Below, in pieces: positions 25,962 through 34,396 of a stretch of DNA of 64,000 bases; the first letter of the stretch is position 1, and every line of letters begins with the position of its first letter. The notes beneath the pieces were generated by a model. The model was given only the letters and a program-made list of their open reading frames with translations. It was not told where the DNA came from and made no database searches. Source of the stretch: Herbaspirillum sp. 3R11 (GTDB lineage Bacteria; Pseudomonadota; Gammaproteobacteria; Burkholderiales; Burkholderiaceae_D); contig NZ_SPNJ01000001.1 in NCBI RefSeq assembly GCF_004563925.1, forward strand, positions 1,240,001-1,304,000, given 5' to 3'. The position numbers were made by a program, and so were the translations under genes.

Positions 25962-28753
25962 ACGCCTCCGTATCCATATCCACCCGGACCTTGATTCCGC
26001 GCGCCACGCTGCGCCTGCAGTTCCATCGCGACTTCACCTTTGATGACGCGCTGGCGCAGATTGATTATTTCGCCGGACTCGGTGTCAGCCATCTGTATGC
26101 ATCGCCGATTTTCACCGCGCGCAGCGGATCGACGCACGGCTACGACGTTGTCGATCCGACCCGCATCAATCCTGAACTGGGCGGCGAAGACGGCCTGCGT
26201 CGATTGGTGCAGGCTTTGCATGAACGGCACATGGGACTGATCGTCGACATCGTGCCGAATCACATGGCGCTGGGAGCTCAGAATCCATGGTGGTGCGATG
26301 TGCTGCTGTGGGGCCAGCACAGTCATTACGCGAGCTGGTTCGATATCGAATGGCTGGGCGTCGATCCGGCGCTGCACGGCAAAGTATTGCTGCCGGTGCT
26401 CGGCAAGCCTTACGGGGAGTTGCTGCGCGCCGGCGAGATCAGGCTGGAGATCGCGGAAGGACGCTTACACGTGGTCTGTCCCGGGAATCGCCTGCCCTTG
26501 GCGCCGGAAGATTATGTCGACGTGCTCGGCGCGGCCGATTCATCGCGAATGGCGCAAGTGGTTGCAGCATTCCGGCGTGTGCAGGAAGCCGCCGGTCAGG
26601 AAGAGCGCCAGGCTTGCGCCGCGCAGGCCTGGCGCGAACTCGCGCAGGCTGTTGAGAACCCGGCTGTGCGTGCAGACGTGGAGGCGGGGCTGGCCAAATT
26701 CTCCGCGCTGACGCCGGACGGCGCGACCGCCTTGCACGAGTTACTGGAGCGCCAGCACTACCGCCTGTGCGACTGGCGCAATGCGGGTGACGAGATCAAC
26801 TGGCGCCGTTTCTTTGAAATCGGCGACCTGATCGGCATGCGGGTAGAGCAGGACGAGGTGTTCGAAGCCATGCACGCCTTGCTGTTCCGCCTGGTTGGCG
26901 AAGGCCTGGTCGACGGCGTGCGACTCGACCATATCGACGGCCTGGCGGAGCCCGCCGCCTATGTACGTCGCCTGCGTCAACGGCTGGAAGCGCTGAAGCA
27001 GGGTGCACCGGTCTACATCGTCGCCGAGAAGATCCTCGGTGCGGAAGAAAGCCTGCCGACTGACTGGGGCATCGACGGCACCACCGGGTACGACTTCATG
27101 GACCAGGCTGCGGCGGTGTTGCACGATGCCGGCGGCGCGGCGGTACTCGATGGCATATGGAAGGAATATCGCACCGATCCCGATGGCTTCGACTATCTGG
27201 TGCACAGTACGCGGCAGCGGTTGCTGGAGCGCAATTTTGCCAGCGAATTCAATGCGCTGACCTCGGCGCTGCATGCGCTGGCGCGCTCTGCGGTGACCAC
27301 ACGCGACCTGTCGCTGATGGCGATCCGGCGCTGCCTGCGGGAGTTGCTGGTGTATTTTCCGGTGTACCGGACCTATGGCGTTCGCGCCGGCTGCGACAGT
27401 GGCGACGCCTTCGTGATTCGGGCTACCGCGATGCGTGTGCGCGACCTGTTGGCGAAATCGGATCAGTCCGCGCTGGAGGCGATTGTCGGCCTGCTCGCCG
27501 ATCCGCCACAGCCCGAGATGCAGGACGAACGTCATACGCAGCTGCATTGGCGCGCGCTGACCCGCTTCCAGCAGCTGACGCCGCCGCTGACCGCAAAATC
27601 GACTGAGGACACCGCGTTTTATCGTTACGGCCGCTTGCTGTCACGCAATGAAGTCGGGTCGGAGCCGGCGCAACTGGCAATCGAAACCGAGGATTTCCAT
27701 CGGCATGTCATACGCCGTCAGCGTGATTTTCCGCTGGCAATGCTGGCGACGGCGACGCACGACCACAAGCGCGGCGAGGATGCCCGCATGCGGCTGGCGG
27801 TGTTGAGCGAAATCCCCGCGCACTGGCAAAGCACCCTGCAGCGCTGGCGGGCGCTCAACCAGACTGCACGTGTGCAGATGCCGATCGACGCGGTCGACGA
27901 GCTGATGCTGTATCAGACGCTGATCGGCGCGTGGCCGCTGGAGAAAACCGGGGAAGCGGATTTGCTGGAAAGAGTCTCTGCCTGGCAGCAGAAAGCCTTG
28001 CGGGAGGCCAAGCGCCGCTCCGACTGGAATGCCCCGGACCTGAATTATGAAGGGCAGTGCGACGGCTTCCTGCGGCGCATCCTGCGCGCTGATGCTGACA
28101 ATGCCTTCCTGCCGGCCTTGCGCCATTTTGTCCAGGAAGTGGCCGCCGCCGGTGCGCTCAACAGCCTCGGTCAGACCGTGTTGCGACTGACCACGCCGGG
28201 CGTGCCGGATCTGTATCAGGGATGCGATCTGTGGGATTTCAGCCTGGTCGATCCGGACAACCGGCGGCCCGTGGATTACGCCTTGCGGCAACAACTGATG
28301 CAAACCGGCCAGACCGCACCGCTGACGCTGGAAGACTGGCGCAACGGCGCATGCAAACAACAGGTGATCCGCACGCTGCTGCATTTCCGCAGCGGCAGGG
28401 AAGACCTGTTCACCATTGGCGATTATGTACCGCTGACGGTCACGGGTGAACTCGCGGACAAGCTGATTGCATTTGCACGCCGCAGCGAAGGACTAACGAT
28501 CATTGTCTTGGTCAGCCGTCATGCCGCGCGGGCTATCGTCAGCAGCCATACGGCGCAAACACTGCATGCGGCGACGCCGCTGATTCCACCGCAGCAATGG
28601 GGCGACACGGGGGTGCAGTTGCCCGACGGATTGGAAGCAGGTGAATGGCAGAGCATCCTGTCCGGCGCTGAAGGAGCGGTGCGCGAGCAGAAGATTTTCG
28701 CGGCGGACGTGTTACGCGGATTGCCTGTGGATGCTCTGGTGCTTTCCGTATGA
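25958..28753 (+). CDS. treY: Malto-oligosyltrehalose synthase
   Basis: TreY converts the reducing-end alpha-1,4 bond of malto-oligosaccharides into an alpha,alpha-1,1 bond. The 931-residue GH13_26 protein begins ATLRLQFHRDFTFDDAL and has Asp in VRLDHIDGL (about 324), Glu in IVAEKILGAEE (about 356) and Asp in TATHDHKRGEDAR (about 600). The start is a TTG overlapping the malQ stop (TTGA), with CAGGAAA well spaced upstream; the frame is open further upstream inside malQ but that part is not coding. It is the last gene of the run. Confidence 0.95.
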   Translation: MNASVSISTRTLIPRATLRLQFHRDFTFDDALAQIDYFAGLGVSHLYASPIFTARSGSTHGYDVVDPTRINPELGGEDGLRRLVQALHERHMGLIVDIVPNHMALGAQNPWWCDVLLWGQHSHYASWFDIEWLGVDPALHGKVLLPVLGKPYGELLRAGEIRLEIAEGRLHVVCPGNRLPLAPEDYVDVLGAADSSRMAQVVAAFRRVQEAAGQEERQACAAQAWRELAQAVENPAVRADVEAGLAKFSALTPDGATALHELLERQHYRLCDWRNAGDEINWRRFFEIGDLIGMRVEQDEVFEAMHALLFRLVGEGLVDGVRLDHIDGLAEPAAYVRRLRQRLEALKQGAPVYIVAEKILGAEESLPTDWGIDGTTGYDFMDQAAAVLHDAGGAAVLDGIWKEYRTDPDGFDYLVHSTRQRLLERNFASEFNALTSALHALARSAVTTRDLSLMAIRRCLRELLVYFPVYRTYGVRAGCDSGDAFVIRATAMRVRDLLAKSDQSALEAIVGLLADPPQPEMQDERHTQLHWRALTRFQQLTPPLTAKSTEDTAFYRYGRLLSRNEVGSEPAQLAIETEDFHRHVIRRQRDFPLAMLATATHDHKRGEDARMRLAVLSEIPAHWQSTLQRWRALNQTARVQMPIDAVDELMLYQTLIGAWPLEKTGEADLLERVSAWQQKALREAKRRSDWNAPDLNYEGQCDGFLRRILRADADNAFLPALRHFVQEVAAAGALNSLGQTVLRLTTPGVPDLYQGCDLWDFSLVDPDNRRPVDYALRQQLMQTGQTAPLTLEDWRNGACKQQVIRTLLHFRSGREDLFTIGDYVPLTVTGELADKLIAFARRSEGLTIIVLVSRHAARAIVSSHTAQTLHAATPLIPPQQWGDTGVQLPDGLEAGEWQSILSGAEGAVREQKIFAADVLRGLPVDALVLSV

Positions 28754-28772
28754 AAAGACTTGAGGAAAAGGC

Positions 28773-29453
28773 TTAAGGTTTCTTCAACAGCACAATCGTC
28801 TGGCCAATGCTGTAAGCGTCATCTTGCGGATCAATGTATCTGGTGACTTTGAAACCGGTTTTTTCAGCGAGCGTTTCAATTTGATTTCGCGATAAAAACA
28901 TATTCAAATGTGGTGTTGGTTGGCCGTAGGTAAAGTGCCGGACTGCATCGGCTTCAAGGATGTTCCAGTGTTTGTCCATCTCCAAAAAGGAGAAGAGAAA
29001 CAGGCCGCCGGGCTTCAGCTTTTGAAAGATATCGTGCGTGTACAAAAGTATTTCGGTTTGCAACAGATGGGTAAACACGCTGAACGCGTAGACGAAATCA
29101 AATGTCCCGTTTTCGCCGGGTATTTGCAGGGAATGATTCAGCTGAAACACATAGTTGGGAGGGCAAACCGTCTTGGCATAGTCCAGGAGTTCAGGAATGA
29201 CATCGACACCGAGGAATGACCGAAGTTGGACTTTCTGCCCGAGCTTCGTTGCAACCCGGCCGCTGCCACAACCGAAATCCAGCACAGTCATGCCATCGCG
29301 CAGTCCGCAATGAGTCAATGCATTGGCGGCTGCATTACCGACTCCGTCCCAATTGCCGCCGACTGCCAGGCTCATGGCCTCATTCAAGGGGTGAGCCTTT
29401 ATCAAATCCCGGACGTGCTTTTCGTAGTCTTCTAAAAAATGGAACTTGGCCAC
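28773..29453 (-). CDS. Class I SAM-dependent methyltransferase
   Basis: The 226-residue protein has the SAM-binding motif I VLDFGCGSGRVATKL, motif II-like SFLGVDVIPELLDYA and post-I FDFVYAFSVFTHL, typical of methyltransferase_25-type small-molecule or lipid methyltransferases. The substrate is unknown. The start is a GTG at 29453 with AAGGAG five bases upstream, giving MAKFHFLEDYEKH; an upstream in-frame ATG has no ribosome binding site. It is convergent with treY across 19 bp. Its base composition appears lower in GC than its neighbours, a possible sign of transfer, which I judged by eye. Confidence 0.85.
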   Translation of the reverse strand: MAKFHFLEDYEKHVRDLIKAHPLNEAMSLAVGGNWDGVGNAAANALTHCGLRDGMTVLDFGCGSGRVATKLGQKVQLRSFLGVDVIPELLDYAKTVCPPNYVFQLNHSLQIPGENGTFDFVYAFSVFTHLLQTEILLYTHDIFQKLKPGGLFLFSFLEMDKHWNILEADAVRHFTYGQPTPHLNMFLSRNQIETLAEKTGFKVTRYIDPQDDAYSIGQTIVLLKKP

Positions 29454-29533
29454 AATTCTCTCCTTTGAATGCCTGATGGAAACTCCGGCCCACATCTTAC
29501 AACAATGCTGCCGACGACGCGCCTCGCAGCAAT

Positions 29534-29562
29534 TCCTACAGGAAAATGCGGAGCTCGCCTAT
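29534..29562 (+). promoter_or_regulatory. Bipartite 29-bp element, copy E (toward 29643 gene)
   Basis: TCCTACAG, 11 bp, then GCTCGCCTAT. It lies 80 bp upstream of the start codon of the glycine-zipper protein and points toward it. Confidence 0.6.
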
Positions 29563-29642
29563 CGTGAAGCGTTGTCGCGCCGACTAGTATCGGTACAAGA
29601 CGACAAGAGTGCTTGGCGGCTTACATTTCCAAGGAGATTTAC

Positions 29643-30230
29643 ATGTCCTCGATCATATTAGGCAGATTTCAACTGGTGGATGAGACCGAGTACGCAGTGG
29701 AGGAGCTGGTCCAGGCCGGCTATTCGCGCGACGCGATCACCACTTTCTATCTCAATCCGGCCGGTCAGCACGACACCTATCCGGTTGGCGGCGACCGCGA
29801 CGAATCGCCCGGCGCCAAGGACACGCCCGCCGGCGTGGCGGCAGGCGCAGCGACTGGCGCCGTCGTCGGAGCCACGGTAGGTTCGGCCACTGCACCGGTC
29901 ACCGGCCCCATAGGCCCCGCACTGGGTGGATTGGTCGGCGCGCATCTGGGTTCTCTGGTGGGTACGCTCAACACCACCGACGATACCGACGAGGGTGGCC
30001 GTCATACGCAGGAAGTGGAAGTGCGCAAGGCCGGCATGCGCGTGGCTGTGGCGGTGGAAGGCACGCCGCAGGAAAACGAAGCGATCGCCTTGCTGCATTC
30101 GCTCAAGGCTGCCGACATCGAGCGCAGCGAGGGGCATATCGAGCACGGCGACTGGGACGACTTCGATCCGCTGGCGCCGCCGCGCTACGTCGATCTGCAG
30201 GGCAATCGCTCCTATACAGGCCGGATCTGA
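29643..30230 (+). CDS. Glycine-zipper-containing protein, general-stress type
   Basis: This 195-residue protein has an N-terminal alpha/beta segment (SIILGRFQLVDETEYAVEEL) resembling general stress protein 17M-like domains, a central Gly/Ala/Val-rich stretch (about residues 60-110) of glycine-zipper type that could insert in or lie on a membrane, and a C-terminal domain (VEVRKAGMRVAVAVEG). The function is unknown. The start is decided by AAGGAG seven bases upstream. The conserved 29-bp element 80 bp upstream suggests stress control. Confidence 0.75.
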   Translation: MSSIILGRFQLVDETEYAVEELVQAGYSRDAITTFYLNPAGQHDTYPVGGDRDESPGAKDTPAGVAAGAATGAVVGATVGSATAPVTGPIGPALGGLVGAHLGSLVGTLNTTDDTDEGGRHTQEVEVRKAGMRVAVAVEGTPQENEAIALLHSLKAADIERSEGHIEHGDWDDFDPLAPPRYVDLQGNRSYTGRI

Positions 30231-30237
30231 TCCGGGA

Positions 30238-30510
30238 TCAGGGCCAGGGCATCGGCGTCACGTCTTCATATTGCGCATTTTGCGAATTTTGCGCGTTGGC
30301 GGGACGCTGATCTGCGTGTTTGCCTGAATTCAGGCGCGCGCCCAGCAGCAGTTGCAGCTCGCGGTCGGTGGCGATGAAATCGGATGCCTGCAGCGGCTGT
30401 GCCGTGTTGGGCCAGTTTTCCACGGCCCAGCGGCGCAGCTCAAGATAACGGCGCATCAGTTCGTCGGCATATTGTTCGCGGGCTTGCGGTTCATTCGGAT
30501 GGGCATTCAT
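30238..30510 (-). CDS. Small protein of unknown function (90 aa)
   Basis: This 90-residue hydrophilic protein starts MNAHPNEPQAREQYADELMR and has an N-terminal amphipathic helical half with an Asn/Gln-rich second half (NAQNSQNAQY). I cannot assign a family. AAGGAG lies seven bases before the ATG. It is convergent with the glycine-zipper gene and has copy C of the 29-bp element 62 bp upstream. Confidence 0.65.
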   Translation of the reverse strand: MNAHPNEPQAREQYADELMRRYLELRRWAVENWPNTAQPLQASDFIATDRELQLLLGARLNSGKHADQRPANAQNSQNAQYEDVTPMPWP

Positions 30511-30572
30511 CAATAGCTCCTTGCAGGTTGGCGTGTCAGGTCCAAGCCTAATCCCCCGGGTCGCAGCACGGC

Positions 30573-30601
30573 ATCGGACAGCGCCTGATTGCCCTGTAGG
30601 A
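30573..30601 (-). promoter_or_regulatory. Bipartite 29-bp element, copy C (toward 30238-30510)
   Basis: On the minus strand it reads TCCTACAG, 11 bp, then GCTGTCCGAT, identical in both boxes to copy A. It lies 62 bp upstream of the small gene starting at 30510. Confidence 0.65.
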
Positions 30602-30647
30602 CGGCGCGGACTACGCCAATGCAAAAATACAAAGAAAGAAGGCTGCC

Positions 30648-30926
30648 ATGATGGATGTAGTCGGATGGATCAGCGCATTGTTGTTGCTGCTGACGGTGTC
30701 CGCCCAGGTCTTCACGCAATGGCGTAGCGGCAGCACCAAGGGCGTTTCGCATTGGATGTTCATCGGCCAGTTGGCAACCTCGACCGGGTTCGTGATCTAT
30801 AGCGCGAGCGTCGACAACTGGGTGTTCGTGGCGTCCAACGCCGCGACCTTGTGTGCGGCATTGGTGGGGCAGGTCGTATACCTGCGCAATCGCCGCCGCG
30901 CGCCGCAGGACTCCAGGGACAGCTGA
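30648..30926 (+). CDS. SemiSWEET / PQ-loop-type small membrane protein
   Basis: The 92-residue protein has three predicted transmembrane segments (ISALLLLLTVSAQVF, WMFIGQLATSTGFVIYSA, WVFVASNAATLCAALVGQVV), the size and layout of a SemiSWEET half-transporter that works as a dimer. The PQ motif position in TM1 reads AQ rather than PQ. SemiSWEETs move small sugars, which would suit a trehalose-making cell, but the substrate is not shown. Its stop overlaps the ATG of the following CDF gene (TGATG). Confidence 0.75.
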   Translation: MMDVVGWISALLLLLTVSAQVFTQWRSGSTKGVSHWMFIGQLATSTGFVIYSASVDNWVFVASNAATLCAALVGQVVYLRNRRRAPQDSRDS

Positions 30927-31924
30927 TGGCGCGCTCCTCCCGGCAACTATTGAGCAGTTTGCAGCAGCCTGCCGAATCCTCGCGGCTGGTCATCTATGCG
31001 GCGCTCGCAGGCAACTTCCTCGTTGCCCTCACCAAACTGTGGGCTGCAGTCTGGACCGGCAGTTCGGCGATGCTCAGCGAAAGCATCCATTCCCTGGTCG
31101 ACATGGGCAACGAGCTCCTGCTGCTGTACGGTTTGCATCGCGCCAATCAGCGTCCCGATCACGATCATCCGCTTGGCTACGGCCGCGAAGTGTACTTCTG
31201 GAGCTTCGTGGTGGCGGTGCTGATCTTTACGCTCGGGGCCGGCCTGTCGATCTATGAGGGCATCCATCACATCCTCGATCCAGAACCGGTTGAAAACGTC
31301 GTCGCCAGCTACCTGGTGCTGTTGGCGGCGGCCATCTTCGAAGGTTGCTCCTGGCTGCTGACCCTGCACAAGTTCAAGGGCGGCAAGCGCTATGCCGACC
31401 TGCCCGACGAGGTGCGGCACAGCAAGGACCCGCCGACGTTCATCGTGCTGCTGGAAGACACGGCGGCAATATTGGGCATTATTGCCGCCTTCATCGGCAT
31501 CTGGCTGTCGCAGCATTTCAATGAACCGGCCTGGGATGGCGTCGCCTCCATCGTGATCGGTGTCATCTTGGCAGCCACTGCGGCCGTGCTGGGACAGGAA
31601 ACCAAGGGCTTGCTGATCGGCGAGCGTGCGCGACAGGAGGTGCTGGATTCCATCCTCGCAGAAGCGACCTCGCTGGACGGTGTGGTCGGCGCCAACGGCG
31701 TGCTGACCGTCCACCTGGCGCCGCATCAGATCCTGGCGGCGCTCAGCGTGGAATTTGAAGATGATCTCAAGACGCCGCAGATCGAAGCGCTGGTTATTGA
31801 AATGGAAACGCGCCTGCACGCGCTGCATCCGGAAATCGTGGCGCTGTTCATCAAGCCGCAAACGGCGGGACGCTTCCGCGATGTGCTGCACAAGCAGCGC
31901 AACGAAGATCCGGCGAAGATTTAA
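30926..31924 (+). CDS. Cation diffusion facilitator family transporter
   Basis: The 332-residue protein has about six transmembrane segments and CDF metal-site patterns: SESIHSLVDMGNE in TM2, DHDHPLGYGREVYFW in the following loop, and LLEDTAAILG in TM5, followed by a cytosolic domain of about 95 residues. CDF proteins export Zn, Fe, Mn or Co from the cytoplasm in exchange for protons. The longer loop with RHSKDPPTF resembles the FieF/TMEM163-like subgroup. It is coupled to the SemiSWEET-like gene by a TGATG overlap and its 3' end overlaps the convergent GFA gene by four bases. Confidence 0.9.
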   Translation: MARSSRQLLSSLQQPAESSRLVIYAALAGNFLVALTKLWAAVWTGSSAMLSESIHSLVDMGNELLLLYGLHRANQRPDHDHPLGYGREVYFWSFVVAVLIFTLGAGLSIYEGIHHILDPEPVENVVASYLVLLAAAIFEGCSWLLTLHKFKGGKRYADLPDEVRHSKDPPTFIVLLEDTAAILGIIAAFIGIWLSQHFNEPAWDGVASIVIGVILAATAAVLGQETKGLLIGERARQEVLDSILAEATSLDGVVGANGVLTVHLAPHQILAALSVEFEDDLKTPQIEALVIEMETRLHALHPEIVALFIKPQTAGRFRDVLHKQRNEDPAKI

Positions 31925-32424
31925 TCTTCCGCATCCGGGTCGGCGAAACCGAGGCGCTGATGCCACTGAAGCAGTGATTCCTTTGGGAATTGCCCGAACT
32001 GCTTGTCCTTGCGGCCGGCCTTGACTTCCACCCACGGCGCTTTGTAGTCCAGCAGCAGATGCGTGTATTCGGGCGGCGTCGGCAACGGTGTGTCGATGGC
32101 GGAAGCGAATGGATGCACCAGGTCCGGCCAGGTCGGATCGTACAGCCACAGCGCGCTGCCGCAGCGGCGACAAAAATGGCGCTGGCCGGTGCTGGTGTGG
32201 ATACGCTTTTCGCCCTTGCGCTTGAGGCGGGCGTGATAGACGCTGACGTCGTCGGCTCCCTTGACCTTGAGACTGTGGAAATCGCCGCCGAGATTGACGG
32301 CGTAACCGCCGCCGCCCTGGGTCTTGCGGCAGATCGAGCAATAGCAGCGCTGGTAAGGGTAGGGGGTGTCGCTGTTGAGCGTGAAGCTGACGGCGCCGCA
32401 GTGACAGGATCCTTTGAGTTTCAT
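31921..32424 (-). CDS. GFA family (formaldehyde-activating-like) zinc protein
   Basis: The 167-residue protein has the GFA/CENP-V cysteine pattern: CHCGAV near the N-terminus, CYCSICRKTQGG and CRRCGSALW. Family founders were reported to promote glutathione-formaldehyde adduct formation, but most members are uncharacterised Zn proteins. GAGGAAAAC precedes the ATG. It is 31 bp downstream of the poxB-like gene on the same strand and may be co-transcribed. Confidence 0.88.
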   Translation of the reverse strand: MKLKGSCHCGAVSFTLNSDTPYPYQRCYCSICRKTQGGGGYAVNLGGDFHSLKVKGADDVSVYHARLKRKGEKRIHTSTGQRHFCRRCGSALWLYDPTWPDLVHPFASAIDTPLPTPPEYTHLLLDYKAPWVEVKAGRKDKQFGQFPKESLLQWHQRLGFADPDAED

Positions 32425-32455
32425 GTTTTCCTCATTTGTTTTTCCCTTGGAAGGC

Positions 32456-34165
32456 TCAACCGGCGCCGCCCATCGAAATCATCGCTTCCTTGATCTTGGC
32501 CATGCCGAAATGCCAGATCTGGTCCAGTTTGATATGCGGCATGATCGGCAGCTCGGACGGATTGATGAACACGTTCAGGATAGCCGGTCCGGGCGCGGCG
32601 AGGAAAGGTCCCAGGACTTCTTCCAGCTGCGCCGGCGTCTTGGCCGTAAAGCCCTGCGCGCCACAGGCGCCGGCGAACAGCGCGAAGTCGAGGTTGGGGA
32701 ATTCGGCGCCTTCGAAGGCGGGCAGGCCGGCTTCTTCCATTTCCAGATGCACCAGTCCCCATTCGCGGTTGTTGAACACCACCACCTTGACCGGCAGTTT
32801 GTGCTCCACCGCCGTCATGAACTCTCCCAGCAGCATCGTGAAGCCGCCGTCGCCTGCGGCCACGATCACCTGGCGTTTACGATCCAGCGCCTGGATGCCG
32901 TTGCCCTGGCCCAGCGAGGTGCCGACGGCGGCGTTGTTGAACGAAGCCAGCAGACGCTGACGGCCGCTCTGGCGTATCCAGTTGCCGCACCATAACGTCA
33001 CCACGCCGGTGTCGACCACGAACACTGCATCCTCGGCGGCGCGATCGCTCAGTCGGCGCGCCAGGTATTGCGGTTTGATCGGCCCTTTATCCGGATCGGC
33101 CGGCATTACGGCATGCTTGTCGAGTGTCTCGTTCCATTGCTTGCGATGCTCGCCGACCTTACGCAAGAAGGCGGTATCGGTCTTGCCCTGCACCTGTTGC
33201 AACAACTGCGTCACTGCGGGGCCAACCGAGCCGGTGATGCCGAGGTCGACCGGCATGCGGCGACCGAGGACGAATCCGCGCTCGTCAATCTGTACGGTCT
33301 GGGTGCGCGTGGGAAGGAATTCGGAATAAGGATAATCGGTGCCGAGCATCAGCAGCAGTTCGGCGTCGCGCATGGCGTCCATCCCGGGGGCGCCGCCGAT
33401 CAAGCCAACGCCGCCGATCCAGTGCGGATGATCGTAGGGCAGCATGTCCTTGGCGCGGAAGGTGTGCACGACCGGCGCCTGCAGCTTTTCTGCCAGCACG
33501 GCGATGTCATTGATAGAGGAGCGTGCACCGTTGCCGACGAAGATGGCGACCGACTTGGCGGCATTGATCAGTTGCGCGGCATGGGCGATTTCGCTTTCGG
33601 GCGGCGTCACTTCCGGTTGCGGTCGCAAGGTGTTGAGACTGGCCACGACAGCAGGGCCGGGCAGCTTGGCGCCAATCACGTCGGCGGGGATGCTGAGGTG
33701 GGCGACGCCGCGCTGATGATAGGCCTGGGCAATGGCCTGGTGCACGACTTGCACGGCTTGCGCGGGATCGATGATGGTCTGGGTGTAGGCGGCGACATCG
33801 CGGAACAGCAGGTCGGGATTGTTTTCCTGCAGGTAGTCGATGCCGCGCCGGCTGGCCGGCACGCCGCCCGAAATCGCCAGCACCGGCGCATGATCCTTGC
33901 GCGCTTCGTACAGCCCCGCGACCAGATGGTTGGCGCCGGGACCGGTGGTGCCGCAGCAGACCGCGAGCTTGCCGGTGAGCTTGCCCTGTCCAGCGGCGGC
34001 CAGCGCGGCGCCTTCTTCATGGCGCACGCCTATCCATTCGATGCGCTTGTCCTTGCGTACGGCTTCGGTGAAAGGATTGAGCGCATCGCCGACGACGCCG
34101 AATATCTGGCGCACGCCGATGGTGTGGAGGGTTTCAACGAGCATTTCGGCGACGGTGGTGGACAT
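32456..34165 (-). CDS. poxB: Thiamine-diphosphate enzyme, pyruvate:quinone oxidoreductase (PoxB-like)
   Basis: The 569-residue protein has the three ThDP-enzyme domains: an N-terminal Pyr domain with the catalytic Glu in VRHEEGAALAA, a central FAD-type domain (AIFVGNGARSS), and a C-terminal PP domain with GDGGFTMLLGEF and the Asn pair in VVVFNNREWGL. PoxB decarboxylates pyruvate to acetate and CO2 and reduces ubiquinone at the membrane. It could instead be another quinone-linked or acetolactate-type member. The start is the ATG at 34165, preceded by GAGGAAGCC. In enterics poxB is an RpoS-controlled stationary-phase gene; here one 29-bp element lies 58 bp upstream. Confidence 0.88.
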   Translation of the reverse strand: MSTTVAEMLVETLHTIGVRQIFGVVGDALNPFTEAVRKDKRIEWIGVRHEEGAALAAAGQGKLTGKLAVCCGTTGPGANHLVAGLYEARKDHAPVLAISGGVPASRRGIDYLQENNPDLLFRDVAAYTQTIIDPAQAVQVVHQAIAQAYHQRGVAHLSIPADVIGAKLPGPAVVASLNTLRPQPEVTPPESEIAHAAQLINAAKSVAIFVGNGARSSINDIAVLAEKLQAPVVHTFRAKDMLPYDHPHWIGGVGLIGGAPGMDAMRDAELLLMLGTDYPYSEFLPTRTQTVQIDERGFVLGRRMPVDLGITGSVGPAVTQLLQQVQGKTDTAFLRKVGEHRKQWNETLDKHAVMPADPDKGPIKPQYLARRLSDRAAEDAVFVVDTGVVTLWCGNWIRQSGRQRLLASFNNAAVGTSLGQGNGIQALDRKRQVIVAAGDGGFTMLLGEFMTAVEHKLPVKVVVFNNREWGLVHLEMEEAGLPAFEGAEFPNLDFALFAGACGAQGFTAKTPAQLEEVLGPFLAAPGPAILNVFINPSELPIMPHIKLDQIWHFGMAKIKEAMISMGGAG

Positions 34166-34223
34166 GGCTTCCTCGACAGGGTGGAGTAGCCGTTCAGCAT
34201 AGGCTTGCCTTGGTGAGGCCAGT

Positions 34224-34252
34224 ATCGGCAACTGCGGTAAATCGCTGTAGGA
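34224..34252 (-). promoter_or_regulatory. Bipartite 29-bp element, copy F (toward poxB-like gene)
   Basis: On the minus strand it reads TCCTACAG, 11 bp, then AGTTGCCGAT. It lies 58 bp upstream of the poxB-like start codon and is divergent from copy B, with 20 bp between the two left boxes, the same gap as in pair D/G. Confidence 0.6.
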
Positions 34253-34272
34253 CTCCATCCACGCTCCTGAAT

Positions 34273-34301
34273 TCTTACAGGCGAGAGCGGCGCTGTCCGA
34301 T
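34273..34301 (+). promoter_or_regulatory. Bipartite 29-bp element, copy B (toward DUF4142 gene)
   Basis: TCTTACAG, 11 bp, then GCTGTCCGAT. It lies 95 bp upstream of the start codon of the DUF4142 protein. Confidence 0.65.
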
Positions 34302-34396
34302 TTTTCGCGACGTTCTGCTGCATTACATTGAGCACATGTTGCAGCGGTAATTTTCGCAGCCAAATTCATATTCGATATTCGATAAGGAGAACCACC

